The notes: generated from the sequence alone by a model not told the origin. DNA of 29,587 bases from Parasitella parasitica (GCA_025201805.1 MU619385.1:4392-33978), one strand, 5' to 3'; positions 1 through 11,627 are shown, counted from the first letter of the stretch. Numbers and translations: made by a program.

Positions 1-1199
1 GAGTTGAAGTTTGAATGTCAATTATGCAATGATCTCTTGAATCATCACATGTTGATTTTTTAACCTAATTTGATGTTTACTGTTGACGCAAATTACCATA
101 AAGCACAGGGTATAGAATGGAAAATAATCGGTAAAACGTGGTTGAAACGTTAAAAGCCATTGTCTTTCTTTACGTTTCTTGCCAACGATAATAACCTGTT
201 TAATATGGTCAAGCCAAAAGTACAGAGGCAACAGCAAGCAATTACTTGCAGCCTTTTGGTTTATTAACTAAAAAAACTTTCCAAGAAATCCCTAAAATCA
301 GTGTTTGTGTCTCTACTGATGTCCATAATAAAATGGATAATAACGATGAACCGGATATTTTATGGCCATCTTTCTGTTCCTAATATTATGGCATTTTACA
401 CTAATATTGGGGTTAATTGCGCCATAGTGCAATGTTAGCACACTCTTGATGTAATTTATAAGGCCTATACTAAATTAGTTGGCAACCGCTTGCAAGGCCT
501 TTTATTACAAAATAGATGCAAACAGTAGATAAAACAAAAGACAAACAAAACCAGAGTAAGTTCCTTGCAGCGCTTGTGTAAGAGATTATGCTGATAATCA
601 TTAAGATCATTGCAGCCTTGGTTGTCGGTGCCAAGCGCACCTTTATTCTAGTTGCTCAATTTAGTTTTAACATTATTATACCTTGTTTTGGCAGCGACTC
701 TGGGACATCAAGCCACGTTACAGACTTCAAGCGAAATTTTCTTTCGATTTTATACTTTCGAATTATATTTGATTGATTATTTATTTAATAAAGCTTCTCT
801 CTCATATCATAGATACTTTCCGAATTTGCATGCTTTTAGTATTTGACATGATTGTTGATTTGCTTATTTAATATAGATCTGCAACTAACAGAAAATACAT
901 CTTAAGTACTTGCTTTTTTGATTAGTCTTAAATGAATAGAATTAGCGATGTCCAGCAAGTACTCGCTAGTCAATAGCTAGCAATAGTAAGCTGCCATAAT
1001 CAAGCATTGCCCTTTCTACACGTGATGTCTGACGTAGCAACCATTCAACATCAGCAGAGCTACAAACTTAGTGTTGCGGGGGGGATGGCTGTTGTTTTTA
1101 TTTTCAACAAGAGGGTGGGGCCTCGAAAACTAAAAAACTAAATTCATTAACCACCCTTCTCTTTGTATTTTTTTTTATACAATAAAATAAAACTAGAAA
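1..1199. other. AT-rich intergenic region, no gene recognised
   Basis: Stop codons are dense in all frames and the longest open stretches are short and low in complexity. I see no recognisable protein, tRNA or repeat. The last ~150 bases before 1200 hold a G run near 1077-1083 and T- and A-rich tracts and probably form the promoter and 5' leader of the ATP synthase gene. Confidence 0.5.
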
Positions 1200-1841
1200 A
1201 TGGCTTCTCCTATCCGTGCTGCTGCTATCAACTGGTCCAAGTTGAGCGTCAGTCTTCCTCAAGAGACCGTCGCCTCTCTTCAAGCTTTCCGCAAGCGTAA
1301 CGATGAAGTCAAGCGTGTCCTTTCTGAACTCAAGGAACAGTCCACCACTGTCGATTTTGCTCACTATCGCAAGGTCTTGAAAAATCAAGATATCGTTCAA
1401 CAAGCTGAAAAGGCTGTCAGCGGTTTCAAACCCGTTGCTTACAATTTAGATGCTCAGTTGAATGCCATCAACCAATTTGAATCCAAGGCCGTGAGTTTAT
1501 TTCGATCAACCTCATAAAATGTCAACATCTTGTTAAGCGATTTCATTAGGTTTCCAAGGCTCAAAAGACCGTTCAACAAATCGAACACGAACTCAAGGAT
1601 CTTCATGCCACTCTCAGCAACATTGAAGGTTCTCGCCCTATTGAACAACTTACCGTATGTATCATGGCACTATACTGTCGAAATCAAACAAGGATGGATG
1701 GGTATTAATATTTATGAGTAGGTTGATGATATTGTTGTTGCCAAGCCCGAGATCACCAAAAACATTGAGGAAAGCCTCCAAAAGGGCCAATTCTCTGTTC
1801 CTGGTTACAAGGAGAAGTTTGGAGATATCTCTTACTTTTAA
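1200..1841 (+). CDS. ATP7: Mitochondrial ATP synthase subunit d (Atp7), 3 exons
   Basis: Subunit d is part of the peripheral stalk of mitochondrial F1Fo ATP synthase, on the matrix face of the inner membrane. Exons read 1200-1490, 1550-1654 and 1722-1841, both introns in phase 0 with GTGAGT/TTAG and GTATGT/GTAG borders. The product is 171 residues, close to the usual ~170 for fungal Atp7. The N-terminus (MASPIRAAAINWSKL) and the helical middle with Q/E/K-rich coiled-coil character match the family. The ATG follows an A-rich leader and is the first in frame. The protein ends in a short EKFGDISYF segment. It lies 312 bp upstream of the PQ-loop gene on the same strand; I see no shared regulation. 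Identification rests on family recognition of the whole protein, splice sites on sequence. Confidence 0.93.
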
Positions 1842-2153
1842 TTGTAATGTTTTTGCACGCTTTCTATTACCTCCTTGTCACCAAGCCTTGTCGATCAAAC
1901 TGGATAATTTATATACTACACAGATACAAAATATGAGCCATGTTATCATGTCTAGGCAAATACAATTATTATTTTCAAAAATATTGGGTCTATTTTGCAA
2001 TGATTGATACAAGCAGTAGTGGCTTGAGTGGGATTTCTGAAATTAGATGCTGTTACGGTATATTAAATTTGCGGTCTTTCCCTTTTAAAAAGAAGAGTCT
2101 GACACAAACTATTCTTTTTTTCTTCTCTTTTGTTCAGCATCAAAATTTATAAA

Positions 2154-3266
2154 ATGAATCATACATTTGTGTCCTCATTGGCAGGTTATCTATCAATTGT
2201 ATGCTGGCTTATTGTATTCACACCGTAAAGTTTTGCATGTGGGACTCTATACAGTCGTATTCTGATTTATTACATGTATATTCTAGACAATTGTGGGAAA
2301 ATTACCAGCGAAAAAGTGGGGATGGTCTTTCAATGACATTCTTAGTGATTTGGCTTGCTGGAGATGTTTTCAACTTGCTTGGCGTCATCATGCAAGACCT
2401 TTTGGTTACCATGGTAACAAATTTTTCTTGCAGTTGTTGACGTGAAGGGCTAATTTTATACTAGTTTGTTCTTGCCTTGTATTACACTGTGGCTGACATG
2501 TGCTTGATTTGGCAAGTTATTCACTATCAGCAGCAAAGCAAACAAGTCGACGAGGATATTATAGAACGTTTAGATGAATCAAGGTCATTATTGAATAGCA
2601 ACACGACAACAACTTCTTACAGCAACACACCCATCTCCTCATCAAACTCTTTCATAACCATCGCTGGTACAACAAACAATTCAACTAGTGGTGGCACTAA
2701 ACTGTTTAATTTGACCTCAGCAGTTTCGATTGTTTTGGTAACAGTGATATCTTGTTACACATATTTCAATATTCATTGGAAACATAATCATGATGGCGAT
2801 AATGGCAATGGAGATCACTTGGATTTTCTCCCTCAGTTGATGGGTTGGTCAAGCGCAGTTTTGTATGTTGGAAGCCGTATACCTCAAATATTAAAAAATT
2901 GGAGAAACAAGAGCACAGAAGGGTTAAGCTTTGGGATGTTTATCTGCGCTGTCATGGGAAACGTTTTTTTTACAATGGTAAGCAATAGTCTAAAACGAGT
3001 TTCAGTAGTGTTAAATTAACAAATATTTTCATCTCACAGTCCATCTTTTTGAAATCAACAAATGCAAATTACATTCTAATGAATTTATCTTGGGTTATTG
3101 GCAGCTGTGGCACATTGATTTTTGATTTTTTGGTTAGTTCTTTTGGATAAGGAGAAAAAAGAAAAAAAAAAAAATTGACGGATTTCTTTAATAGATCTTT
3201 ACACAGTTCTTTGTTTACAGCAAAGAAAAAAAGAACAAAGCCATCAAAGGAAAATTGATCGTCTAA
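2154..3266 (+). CDS. PQ-loop vacuolar/lysosomal amino-acid transporter (Ypq/PQLC2 type), 5 exons
   Basis: This is a seven-helix PQ-loop membrane protein, of the family that exports cationic amino acids from vacuole or lysosome (yeast Ypq1-3, animal PQLC2). Exons are 2154-2224, 2287-2413, 2465-2977, 3040-3132 and 3195-3266, giving 291 residues. The first PQ motif (TPQLWENYQRKSGDGLS) is created by joining exons 1 and 2. The second (SRIPQILKNW followed by KSTEGLS) lies in exon 3. Each is followed by the expected WLxGDxxN- or GN-type helix. Between the two halves is a Ser/Thr/Asn-rich linker of about 60 residues, probably cytosolic. A decoy acceptor at about 2433 (TTGCAG) would run into a stop, so the acceptor ending at 2464 was chosen. 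The family is clear; the exact substrate is inferred. Confidence 0.9.
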
Positions 3267-3399
3267 CAATATTGTTTCAGACTTGAATACCCCCTTTAAT
3301 ATTTATGCGATGTATGCAGTTTTTGGTAGACAAAAAATTTCGTTGTATGATAAATTCTAGAATTATCCACCATTTTGACACGATGGTTCCGCCACCACT
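3267..3399. other. Short intergenic gap
   Basis: This AT-rich stretch between the transporter stop codon and the decayed retrotransposon holds no feature beyond a probable 3' untranslated region. Confidence 0.4.
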
Positions 3400-4665
3400 A
3401 ATCTAGCGTGTATAGCCAAATGCCTTTCAAATGAGTGGTGGCTATTTTCTTTGAATATCGCACTGAGAGAAACATAAGGCTGGATATAATTAGTCTCATA
3501 ATAATATGCAATAAAAAGTAAAAGCTAACAAAAATATTTTGAGAACAAACTGGAAGCTCAGAATCCAGACGGTTCAGCGAGCGAGAGACAGATGGGATAA
3601 GATTGACAGTCGGATTAAGAAGCGGTGGGATCGCTAGTGAGCTTGTCAAATACATAGAACGGCGGCAGCGAGTAAGAAGCGCTGCAAGTATATTTGACCC
3701 GCCCCAGTCTATTGAACCACTTTGCGAAACACCACTGGGAATTGAGAAAACTTGGATGAGGGCCAATTTCGAACGCTGATAGCCTGGAAGTCAAAGTTAT
3801 ATGAAAATACTGTTCATCGATTGCAAGAAGCTTCTGAAGGCCGAAATGACTGGAGAACAGTTGATCTAAAGCTATAAATGAATCACAATAGAGTGAGTAT
3901 TAGGTCGATGTTGGAACCCGATTGTGCGTAAATAGAAGGTAGTACATGCAATCAGTGGAGATTGCAAGGAAGTAAAGCCGCTGTGAGGTACATGGGAGCA
4001 AAAGAATGTTGATGGTTGTATATTGTGGCGTCAAAGGGGAGTGACACGCTGTTAAAGTTAAGGGCAAACTCATCGCCATTAAAGAGTTGGTTGTTGGAGG
4101 ATGGGATTATCTGAGGATCATCCTGGTGACGAGGTTGTTCCAATGTTTTAAAGAATAGTCTGGAGGAACATAAGCAAAATAAAGATAATAACTAGGCTCG
4201 AGTGAAGATGAAATGTTGCATTATTTGCCATAGTTTGGAGTGGATTAGGGCGTTTAAGATGTTGGCTCTGCCACAAATGGAGAGGTGTCGTTGGGAGTGG
4301 ATTTAGGTGCATAAGTGTAAGTTGTCATGGATTTGTTGAAAGAACAGATTGTGTTGCTGGATGCTCGAGCAAACAGGGTAACCAAGATAAACAACCAGGT
4401 TGCTAGAAATTGTTGTCATTGTATCTGCGATCGAACAATGAGAAGCTACTGTTTTTTTTATAGCAAGTAAGACATTGAAAGCTTGCATGCATGTATGGGT
4501 AATGACCAGTAACAAGTGAAAGTCAGATTGATCCTGAAGATATACCAGGGTATCGTTGACATAGGCCACGATCTTATACTGTGAAGGAGTTGTAGGGTTG
4601 AGAGTGAGGTGGTGGAAGAGATTGAAAGTGCTGCGGCCAAGTAAAGGAGGGTAGCTATGTAGTAA
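3400..4665 (-). mobile_element. Decayed 5'-truncated non-LTR (LINE) retrotransposon, reverse-transcriptase remnant
   Basis: Read on the minus strand from about 4640, the frame gives a LINE reverse-transcriptase segment. The palm motif appears as AYVNDTLVYL (around 4540-4566), where active elements have Y-A/V-D-D, then an N..KTVA block and LGYPVCSS. The frame breaks near 4303 and resumes in another frame as SQRHLSICGRANILNALIHSKLWQ until a stop at 4192. Further minus-strand pieces at 3952-4143 and 3398-3766 look like the degenerate end of the same element but are not firmly matched. No upstream fingers domain, GDPLSP-like motif or endonuclease is visible, so it is 5'-truncated, as expected from target-primed reverse transcription. 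The second catalytic Asp pair is altered and the frame is broken, so it is inactive. The 4200-4640 core is the secure part. Confidence 0.65.
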
Positions 4666-4945
4666 TATCAGGGATGTCGCTATGAATGGTTAAGTAGGTA
4701 GAAGGTTACGCTATACGTATTAAAAACGTTGGTGCTATTGGTAATGGTAAACTTACGGACTTGTCAGACAGATGAAATTTTACTAATGCAATCAGGGCAT
4801 TTACAAGAATTTTTCGTTGTTTTTGAAATAATTTTTTTTTTTTTTATATAGTAAAAAAAGTTTTTCATGAGGTTTGGTTGTTGATTGTGTATGTAAAATG
4901 TGAGTGTAAAAAAATTATACAAACAGTGAGTAAGAGAGATAGAGA
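4666..4945. other. AT-rich intergenic region downstream of PAT1
   Basis: This is the 3' flank of PAT1, with T- and A-rich tracts around 4830-4860. No gene is seen. Confidence 0.4.
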
Positions 4946-7850
4946 TTACAGAGGAACAGAAACTTGAGATGCATCGAGACCTAAAGCATGCAAGAACAAA
5001 TTAACATTGGAAATACGATGGCTGGCTTGTTCAAGAGGAAGACGATTTCTCTTTGCAAGTACAATATTATCCATCACACGATCCCTATTGACATTGATTA
5101 GCATGCAAAATAAAGTGTAACTGAATGAGACTTTACCTGACTTCAGTAACTAAAATATGCTGTTGATCCATGGACGCGCCGACTGCCATCGCAGCCAAGA
5201 ATTGCCATACATACATATCGTCGACAGAAAGTGATAATTGCATCATGGGTGTGTTGGGGTTAAGAGGAACCAAATAATACAAAGATGGGAATATAAGAAG
5301 GTAACGGCCCTTGAGCATATTAAAGAGGTTGCCATAAAGTTCTTGCCAGCGATTAACTTCTTCAGAGGTAGGAGGAGCTAATCCCTGTAGAGTTCCACCA
5401 CCTTGTTTCAAGATTTCTGCACGAGATAAGAGCATGGTCAAAAAGGCTAATCCAGGCTTTGTCTGAGCAATTGCCAAAATATCATTCTTGTCTAAAAGTA
5501 AGTAAAGCAAATCATTTACAATACGCAGAGGAGCCTCCGCAATAAAAGCTAAAAGGGGAGGAGCAGTAGCATTCATGAAAAGTTCCACGTTTTCAAAATT
5601 AACAAACTGTTGTTTCTTGGCTTCATCTACATTAGCTACGGCAGTACCAGGATAAATGACATGACGGCAAACCTGAAGACGAGAAAAGTTACCAATACAT
5701 ACAGTCAATAAAACCAAGTTTTGGTCATGGTTCAATTGTCGTACAATGCGAGGTATTAGCTTTTTGCCCTTTGCAATGGAAAGCAAAGAGACCAAAAAAG
5801 GTATTTCGGAAGTCTCTGTCAGACGCAGCGTCTTCCAGAGTTTTTCCACCTTGACTGCATACTTTTCGTTAAAGGCTTCAACACAATCTTTTTCATCTTG
5901 CTCGTCTTCATGGTGGGTTTGAGGTGGTCCTTGACGACGCATTTGCTCCAATTCCAAAACAATGGTATACATGTCTTCAGTAATCTTAAGGACATGACGC
6001 TTATCGACTGTAGCTGATTGTTTGACAGAAACAGGCTTGTTAGAACTACCTTTAGGGGAGCTGGTAGTGGCAGTGGCAGTATTGGAAGCAGCTGTAGCAG
6101 CAGTTGATTCAGAGTTGTTGCTACTAGGCACTTGCAAAACTTGACGAGGATTACGAACAGTCAAAGAGGTGATCTTACCCAATGCACCTTCCAAAGAGAC
6201 TTGGGTCTGCTTGGGACGACGCTTCGCATCATTCACAATACGCTGCAACTGCTGATGCAAACGTTGCATCGTGTTTTCTTCACGACGGCCACGACTGTTG
6301 TTCGTACGACTACCTTCAGCTGTATTGCCCATACCATTGTGAGCAAGAGAAGATTGCAAAGGCAAACCAGCACGTTGGCGAAGAGATGAATATACTTGAT
6401 AATAAAAGTCGTCAGCATATGGATCTCCCGAAGCCAATTGAGAAAGTTGAATGCGATTGACAACCATCTTGTCATGTTCAGTCATAAGACCATCATATTG
6501 AGACTGCATACAAGAGGCATTAACTTAGCTGAATACGCACACTCAAATCCCCCTCTAATTACCTTGCGCTGATATTCTCTACGCTTCAATTCTCGAGTAA
6601 TTGAAAGTTGCTGTTCCTTCAGTTCCTGTTGCTGTTTCATGGCCAAGATTTGCATAGGATCAGGTTGAGGAAACCCAAAATGAGAAACGCCATGTTCATT
6701 TTGAGGTTGTCCTTGAGATTGTTGCTGTTGCTTTTGGTGTTGCTGCTGTTGCAAAGTAGCTTCCAATTCAGCCAAATTTAAACCTTTTCCATTATTTACT
6801 GGAGATCCTTTAAGATAGCGATTAGCAGCTTGTTGGCGCATATCAGCTTCAATGTCCTCCAAAGTAACGGGAGGTCGCTGCTGCTGTTGCTGTTGTTGCT
6901 GAAATCCTGCAGACGTAGTAGGAGACATTCCTCCAACAAACTGAGGCTGTTGTTGTTGCTGTTGAGGACGTCTGGTTGCATTAGCTGCAAAAGGCGATAA
7001 AGTATTTTGACTGCCTGACAAGGATGAAAATCCTGCATTATCGGCTTGTATTGAATATAAAAGTTAGTTTTTCTGTAAGGAATGCAGTAATCAACACATA
7101 CCAGGAGAAAGACCATTATTAAAGTTGCCCCAAATAGACTTTGAGGGTGCAATAGGAGAAGCCTAAATGGACCAACATGTCAAAACACCCACGACACACG
7201 GCAAAAATAAAATAAAATAGAAAAAATACCTCTCCAAAATTTCTCCCAACAGGTTGACGTGCAGGAGTAGCAGCCCAAGGATTACGGAAGCTACCTTGTT
7301 GCACTTTTTTAAACCTGATTTTAGTTGTATGTACACACTTGAACCTCTTTTTTTCTTTACCTTTTTGATCCTCATAAGCCGTGCGTTTAGCATAAAAAGC
7401 TTCCTCCTCTGAGATTCCATTCGAAAAGCGGCGAGAGTTTCCAGAGAAATCAAAATCCTTACCTGTAAACCGCGTATTAGATAATAATACAAAAAAGGTA
7501 GCCTCCCCAACCAAACTTACCGACTGGAGCGTCCCCAAACGTCAAATCGTTCACATCGTCGCCTTCTTCGATAAGCTGATCAGCAAGGTTACCATCTTCT
7601 TCTTGTAAATTGTCATGTTCATTTACGCCGAGCTCTTGACGCAACGTTGCAAAATCATACACGTCAGCGTCAATGTGATCATAGCTTTGGCTTTGATCAC
7701 TTCTATTCTTGTTGCCTTGTTTGTTAAGAGCACGATACTCGTCCTCACTCAAAGGCGGTAAGTTGGTATTGAAACTAGTGGGAGCGTTTAGTCTTCCTAA
7801 CTGACGTACAAACGTATGTGTTTTCTTTACCCAAAAAATGAATCGCCCAT
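4946..7850 (-). CDS. PAT1: PAT1 mRNA decapping activator / translational repressor, 8 exons
   Basis: Pat1 bridges the Lsm1-7 ring, Dhh1/DDX6 and the Dcp2 decapping complex in cytoplasmic P-bodies. Exons, 5' to 3' on the minus strand: 7831-7850, 7521-7774, 7361-7462, 7230-7303, 7102-7162, 6563-7044, 5137-6503, 4946-5084. All phases agree and give 832 residues, close to yeast Pat1 (~800). The 20-base first exon encodes MGDSFFG, which joins FNTNLPP to make the family's N-terminal phenylalanine motif. NDLTFGD lies at about residues 83-88. A Gln-rich low-complexity stretch fills residues ~171-331. The conserved LSQLxxxDPYxxDFYYQVY block is at ~351-369, followed by the helical Pat1 C-terminal domain ending near EVRDRVMDNI. 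The Q-rich middle suits condensate formation. Identification is firm; the first-exon splice is inferred from motif continuity. Confidence 0.92.
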
Positions 7851-7989
7851 GGAATGTTGTTTACTTTCTCACTATATATATGCGTATTCTGCTTACTTGC
7901 TTGACAATATATAAAAAGAGACAAGTTTTCCTATTCGTTTATATCTGCAAATATATACAAAATAGAAAAATAAAGGTTTAAAAAGCAAA

Positions 7990-8986
7990 AGAAAAGAGAA
8001 GAAAATCTTTTCTTGTTCAGTGCAAATGTCGATAATTTCCCCAATTTCTAACCGGACGCGCAAGTTATTGTGATAAGTGGAGGTGCCCCCCCAAACATCT
8101 GAAATGTTTAAACCCCAGCTATATCGAAATGGTTGTTTGATAGAATTGAGCAGAAAGAAGAAGTCTAGAGACTCTTGAAGACAGTTTTTCATATAATAAT
8201 CATAGAGTGTATCCTCATGATAAACAAAAATTCACACTCACATTGGAATAGATGCATTAATGGCCAAGTAAAAAATCTAAATTGTGGACAATCATGGGTC
8301 TGAAAAGGAGTATGACACCAGCTAAGGCCTCGGACATACCATCATTGAAAGAACTCCAGATGCTTGTTATCCTGCATGGATATGTAAGAGTAACAGGCAA
8401 CCAAAAGGGTCAAGGAAACACAAAGAAGAGCTATGAGCCGTGTGGTATTTCGATTTCATAGATTGATCTCATACCAACATCATGAGCCAAAGTACACAAG
8501 ACGTGGTCTTGGAGGACTAAAGTTGATAAGAATTTAAATCAAAATTAATAGTAATAATGATGCATGATGGAATTATGCAACACTTATGGTCTATCATTCA
8601 TGGTTTATAAGCCCCAAACATGTATTTTCATCAAGAATTTCTCTTTATGATTTGTGTATAGAACGTACATACTCAAGGTTGCTTTTCATATACTTGCTGC
8701 AAACGCAAGAGAAATCTGCAACGCGAGCCTTATTAACATCAAGTGTGTAATTATTGATATTATAGAGATTTAATTTGATCTTCTATACGGTACTAGACCG
8801 ATGGAGGCCACCAGTCTAATGCATGTCTTGATAGGCGAAAATCGTATACCTGGAAATGACTAAAGATATTCGTTGTAAGTCTGTGTTGTAAATATGATAA
8901 AATATCTCTAAAAACGTTTATTTTCTGCGATATTTGTTTTAACAGTGTTATGAATCGAATGAAACAATACGCTTCATTCCTGTCAT
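7990..8986 (-). pseudogene. Unrecognised, possibly decayed multi-exon gene
   Basis: Minus-strand blocks between PAT1 and the esterase read like protein but I do not recognise a family. A possible start at 8986 splices (weak GTATTG donor, GCAG acceptor) into a block containing FRDILSYLQHRLTTNIFSHFQ. A canonical intron then leads to an exon at 8669-8782 containing KIKLNLYNINNYTLDVNKA and CVCSKYMKSNLEY. Downstream blocks give LQDHVLCTLAHDV, a hydrophobic LLCVSLTLLVACYSY segment that could span a membrane, SSFNDGMSEALAGVILLFRP, and a last block at about 8000-8215 with FRYSWGLNISDVWGG. Later joins need intron-sized gaps of 30-45 nt or frame changes, so either I misplaced splice sites or the gene is broken. 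The 3' part runs close to the PAT1 leader. No function is claimed. Confidence 0.33.
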
Positions 8987-9119
8987 ATTAAGAGATATCG
9001 AGTGAAAAAGGTATAAAGATATCCATCCTGTGCCTGTGTAATCAGATCCAGCAGAAAGACAATACAGGATTAAAAAATCCTCAGCAGCAGTGGTTATAAT
9101 ATCATTTTGGTTCTTTTAT

Positions 9120-10645
9120 TCAGGCATATAGCTGTAAAACCCTTTTAACATCTTGAGACAGCAAATCATGAACGTGAAACGTTGGATGAAGATCGTTGAG
9201 CCAGAAATATCTGCGTGGAAAAATAAATGTCAACAGAGCCACACTGATAATTACAATTTGAAGACTTACTCTCCTATTGGTTTGCAATGATTCTCGATTG
9301 GATGTGACCTATCATTCCGTATGTCATGTCAATAAATGTGATGCAAAAAATGTCATCATGCTTTAATTACCAGTCAGGGCAAAAAGTAAGAGTGTCTGTC
9401 ATGCCGTAGCTACCTGAATTGTCTAACAAATGATCGAAAAATCTCCATGCGTCATATTCAATAAACGTAATAGCAGTTGCTGCAGAGGCATAAAACTGCT
9501 TTAAATGTTTCATCGTATTTTTCAGTTTCTTGTTATAGTCTGTATGCATGTAAGTATTATGGAAATAATATCAGCATATGATGCAGCATACATCGTGAAT
9601 AAACTTACCTGCAACACGAGTCTCTATTATCTTCTCATTCTCTGTACCACGCCACATTGGAGCTCTGTGGATGGGTGGTACATTGATCAGCATAAAGTTT
9701 CGCTCTCCTTTTTCAATTAATTCGTTCTATGCAAAAAAAAAAAAAAAGAGAAAATCATTCATTGTTTGCTTTCGCTATTCTTACAATGAACTTACGATGA
9801 GTAGTTCATATCGTCGCATAATCAATAAATCCAGATCGTCTGTTTGATTCCAGTTATACGTTAAGTCAATATCGTTAATACCAACCCAAATTGTAACTAA
9901 TGTTGATTCATGGGTGTGTTGAATGCCTCGTTTGGCGTATACAGAATCCACGATAGTCGCTATTTTTTCTGTTGGTGATACAAGAATCTGCTGGTACAGC
10001 TCACGCACTTGTGTACTCACATCAATGACCCTGTATTTTAAAATTGCACAAAGATTAACAAGAGGGAGGGGTAAAAGTAATAAAAATAGATTACGTTGGT
10101 ACCTAACAATGGATTGAAATCAGTACATAGTGAGCGCTATATACTTCATCACTCACTTGGTTAACGATGCTGTTGTTCACTGGCGCAGAATTATATGCAA
10201 AATCCCAACTGATCCATTGCGTAGAATCTGTGAGGTAAATCACCCAATTTGGACCACCTGCTGAGGTGCAATTTCGACAAGCATAAGTTAATGAATCAAC
10301 GTCCAAATATCGAGTAGTGTAGGAGTCGCCAAACGAGACTATAGTGTTGATGTTTCTATACGAAAAGGCCGGCGATGGGGATATAATTGGTTGAGCCAAC
10401 ACGCAAACAAGATAGATCGCAGAAAATGCCAACAAAGTGAAAAAAAGGCACATTTTTCTGGTTTTACTTGATTCATCTCCTGTCTTCCCTTTTATCGCTG
10501 TCTCCTGCTGCTGTGGATTCGGATGAATTGTTGTTTGATGCACGTCTTGATCATGACTAAGGTTACTATAACTACCAATCAAGTGGCTGCCATGGTTACA
10601 AGGCAACAATTCTTGATTTATCTTGTTTTTAGACGACCAGACCAT
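9120..10645 (-). CDS. GDSL/SGNH-family esterase, secreted or membrane-anchored, 6 exons
   Basis: SGNH hydrolases cleave ester bonds, often acetyl groups on plant polysaccharides or lipids. Exons on the minus strand: 10157-10645, about 9796-10029, 9609-9726, 9371-9539, 9270-9308, 9120-9210 (~379 residues). Block I is FGDSYT at residues 105-110 (nucleophile Ser), block III is GIND at 213-216, and the C-terminal WLNDLHPT carries the catalytic His at 358. A hydrophobic segment at ~66-85 either anchors a type II protein or, if translation starts at Met65 (10453), is an ordinary signal peptide. The residues after it include an NCT and other N-glycosylation sites. The exon 1-2 join is one base out of frame with the only good acceptor, so the gene may be frameshifted. 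An AATAAA overlaps the stop codon. Substrate unknown. Confidence 0.8.
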
Positions 10646-10794
10646 ATTGCATGTATTTAGAAATTCCTTTTTCGAGGTGAAGCAAAAAGTGACTAAACAG
10701 AAAGAAAAGGAAATATATGTATAAAAAAATAGTTCGTTTATTTTAAATCAAGAAACCTCCAAATGTTTAACGTTTTTCGTATTAAATAAATCAT

Positions 10795-11620
10795 TTAAAA
10801 CTTCATGTTGTGAGGGAATTGACCCTTGTTCAAACCGAAAGATGAGGCCAAGTATTGACGAAGGAAAGGAGTCTTGGAGACAACTTCGAGAAGAGACTTA
10901 TCGACAGCCTTTTGGTCAGCAACCTTGGATTCAGGGAAAGCAGCCTTCTTCTACTCGCTACGTGTTTAGTTGCGTATTTTGTGTGTGACAAAAACAAACT
11001 TACCTCTTCACCTTGAAGAAAAGCCTTATCGGCCTTGGCAGACTTCTTGAAATAAGCATCATTGATCTTTTCATCAACCTAAAAACAAAAGAATGCGTTA
11101 CATCTTCTGTTAATGTTTCCCACATCTCTTTCATTTTTTTTTTTACCTTGACACCAGAAATATCGACCTTGGTAGAGGTGGCGATAACATAGGCTTGGTT
11201 GACACGTCTCAAAGGAACACCGTTGATCTTGAAGGGACCAGTGACAAGGAGGAGACCAGAATCAAGTTGCTTCAAGACAACAACACGCTTACCACTGTGA
11301 CGACCGGCTAAAAGAATGGCAACAGTACCAGGAGAGATGGTCGAACGGAGGGCAGTCTTCTTGGCAGCTTTGCGGCTAACCTTGGGTTGAGGAACATCTT
11401 CAGCAGGGTAGAAGCGAGAAGCCTTTTGAGCAGGGACAGTACGGTTTTTACCGTTCTTACCACCCTTTACCTCAACAATCTTGTCGGTAGCAGCAGCCTT
11501 GACAGGAGCAGCAACAGCAATGTGCTTATGCTTGTATTGGGCCTTCTTGGAGTAGGCAGCAGTGCGAGAGTAGCGAGATACGCCGGGAGCAATGAAGCTA
11601 TTTCTTGGTGCGTGCGACAT
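10795..11620 (-). CDS. RPL6: Cytosolic large-subunit ribosomal protein eL6, 3 exons
   Basis: eL6 is a structural protein of the 60S subunit. Exons on the minus strand are 11147-11620, 11004-11078 and 10795-10950, both introns phase 0, giving 234 residues. Family landmarks are [19 protein letters not shown] near the N-terminus, [39 protein letters not shown] and [15 protein letters not shown], then DAYFKK and a C-terminus resembling DQKAVD...[14 protein letters not shown]. The protein is Lys/Arg-rich as expected. Just before the ATG the minus strand carries a branch-like CTAAT and TTTAG|CTACAA, so a 5' untranslated intron ending at 11627 is likely; its donor was not identified. The C-to-T-rich, well-used codons suggest high expression. 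Identification is secure. Confidence 0.95.
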
Positions 11621-11627
11621 TTGTAGC

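Noticed and set aside
3952-4143. Possible separate small gene on the minus strand
   Set aside because: Its position and direction continue the decayed LINE downstream of the reverse-transcriptase core, and there is no independent gene structure.
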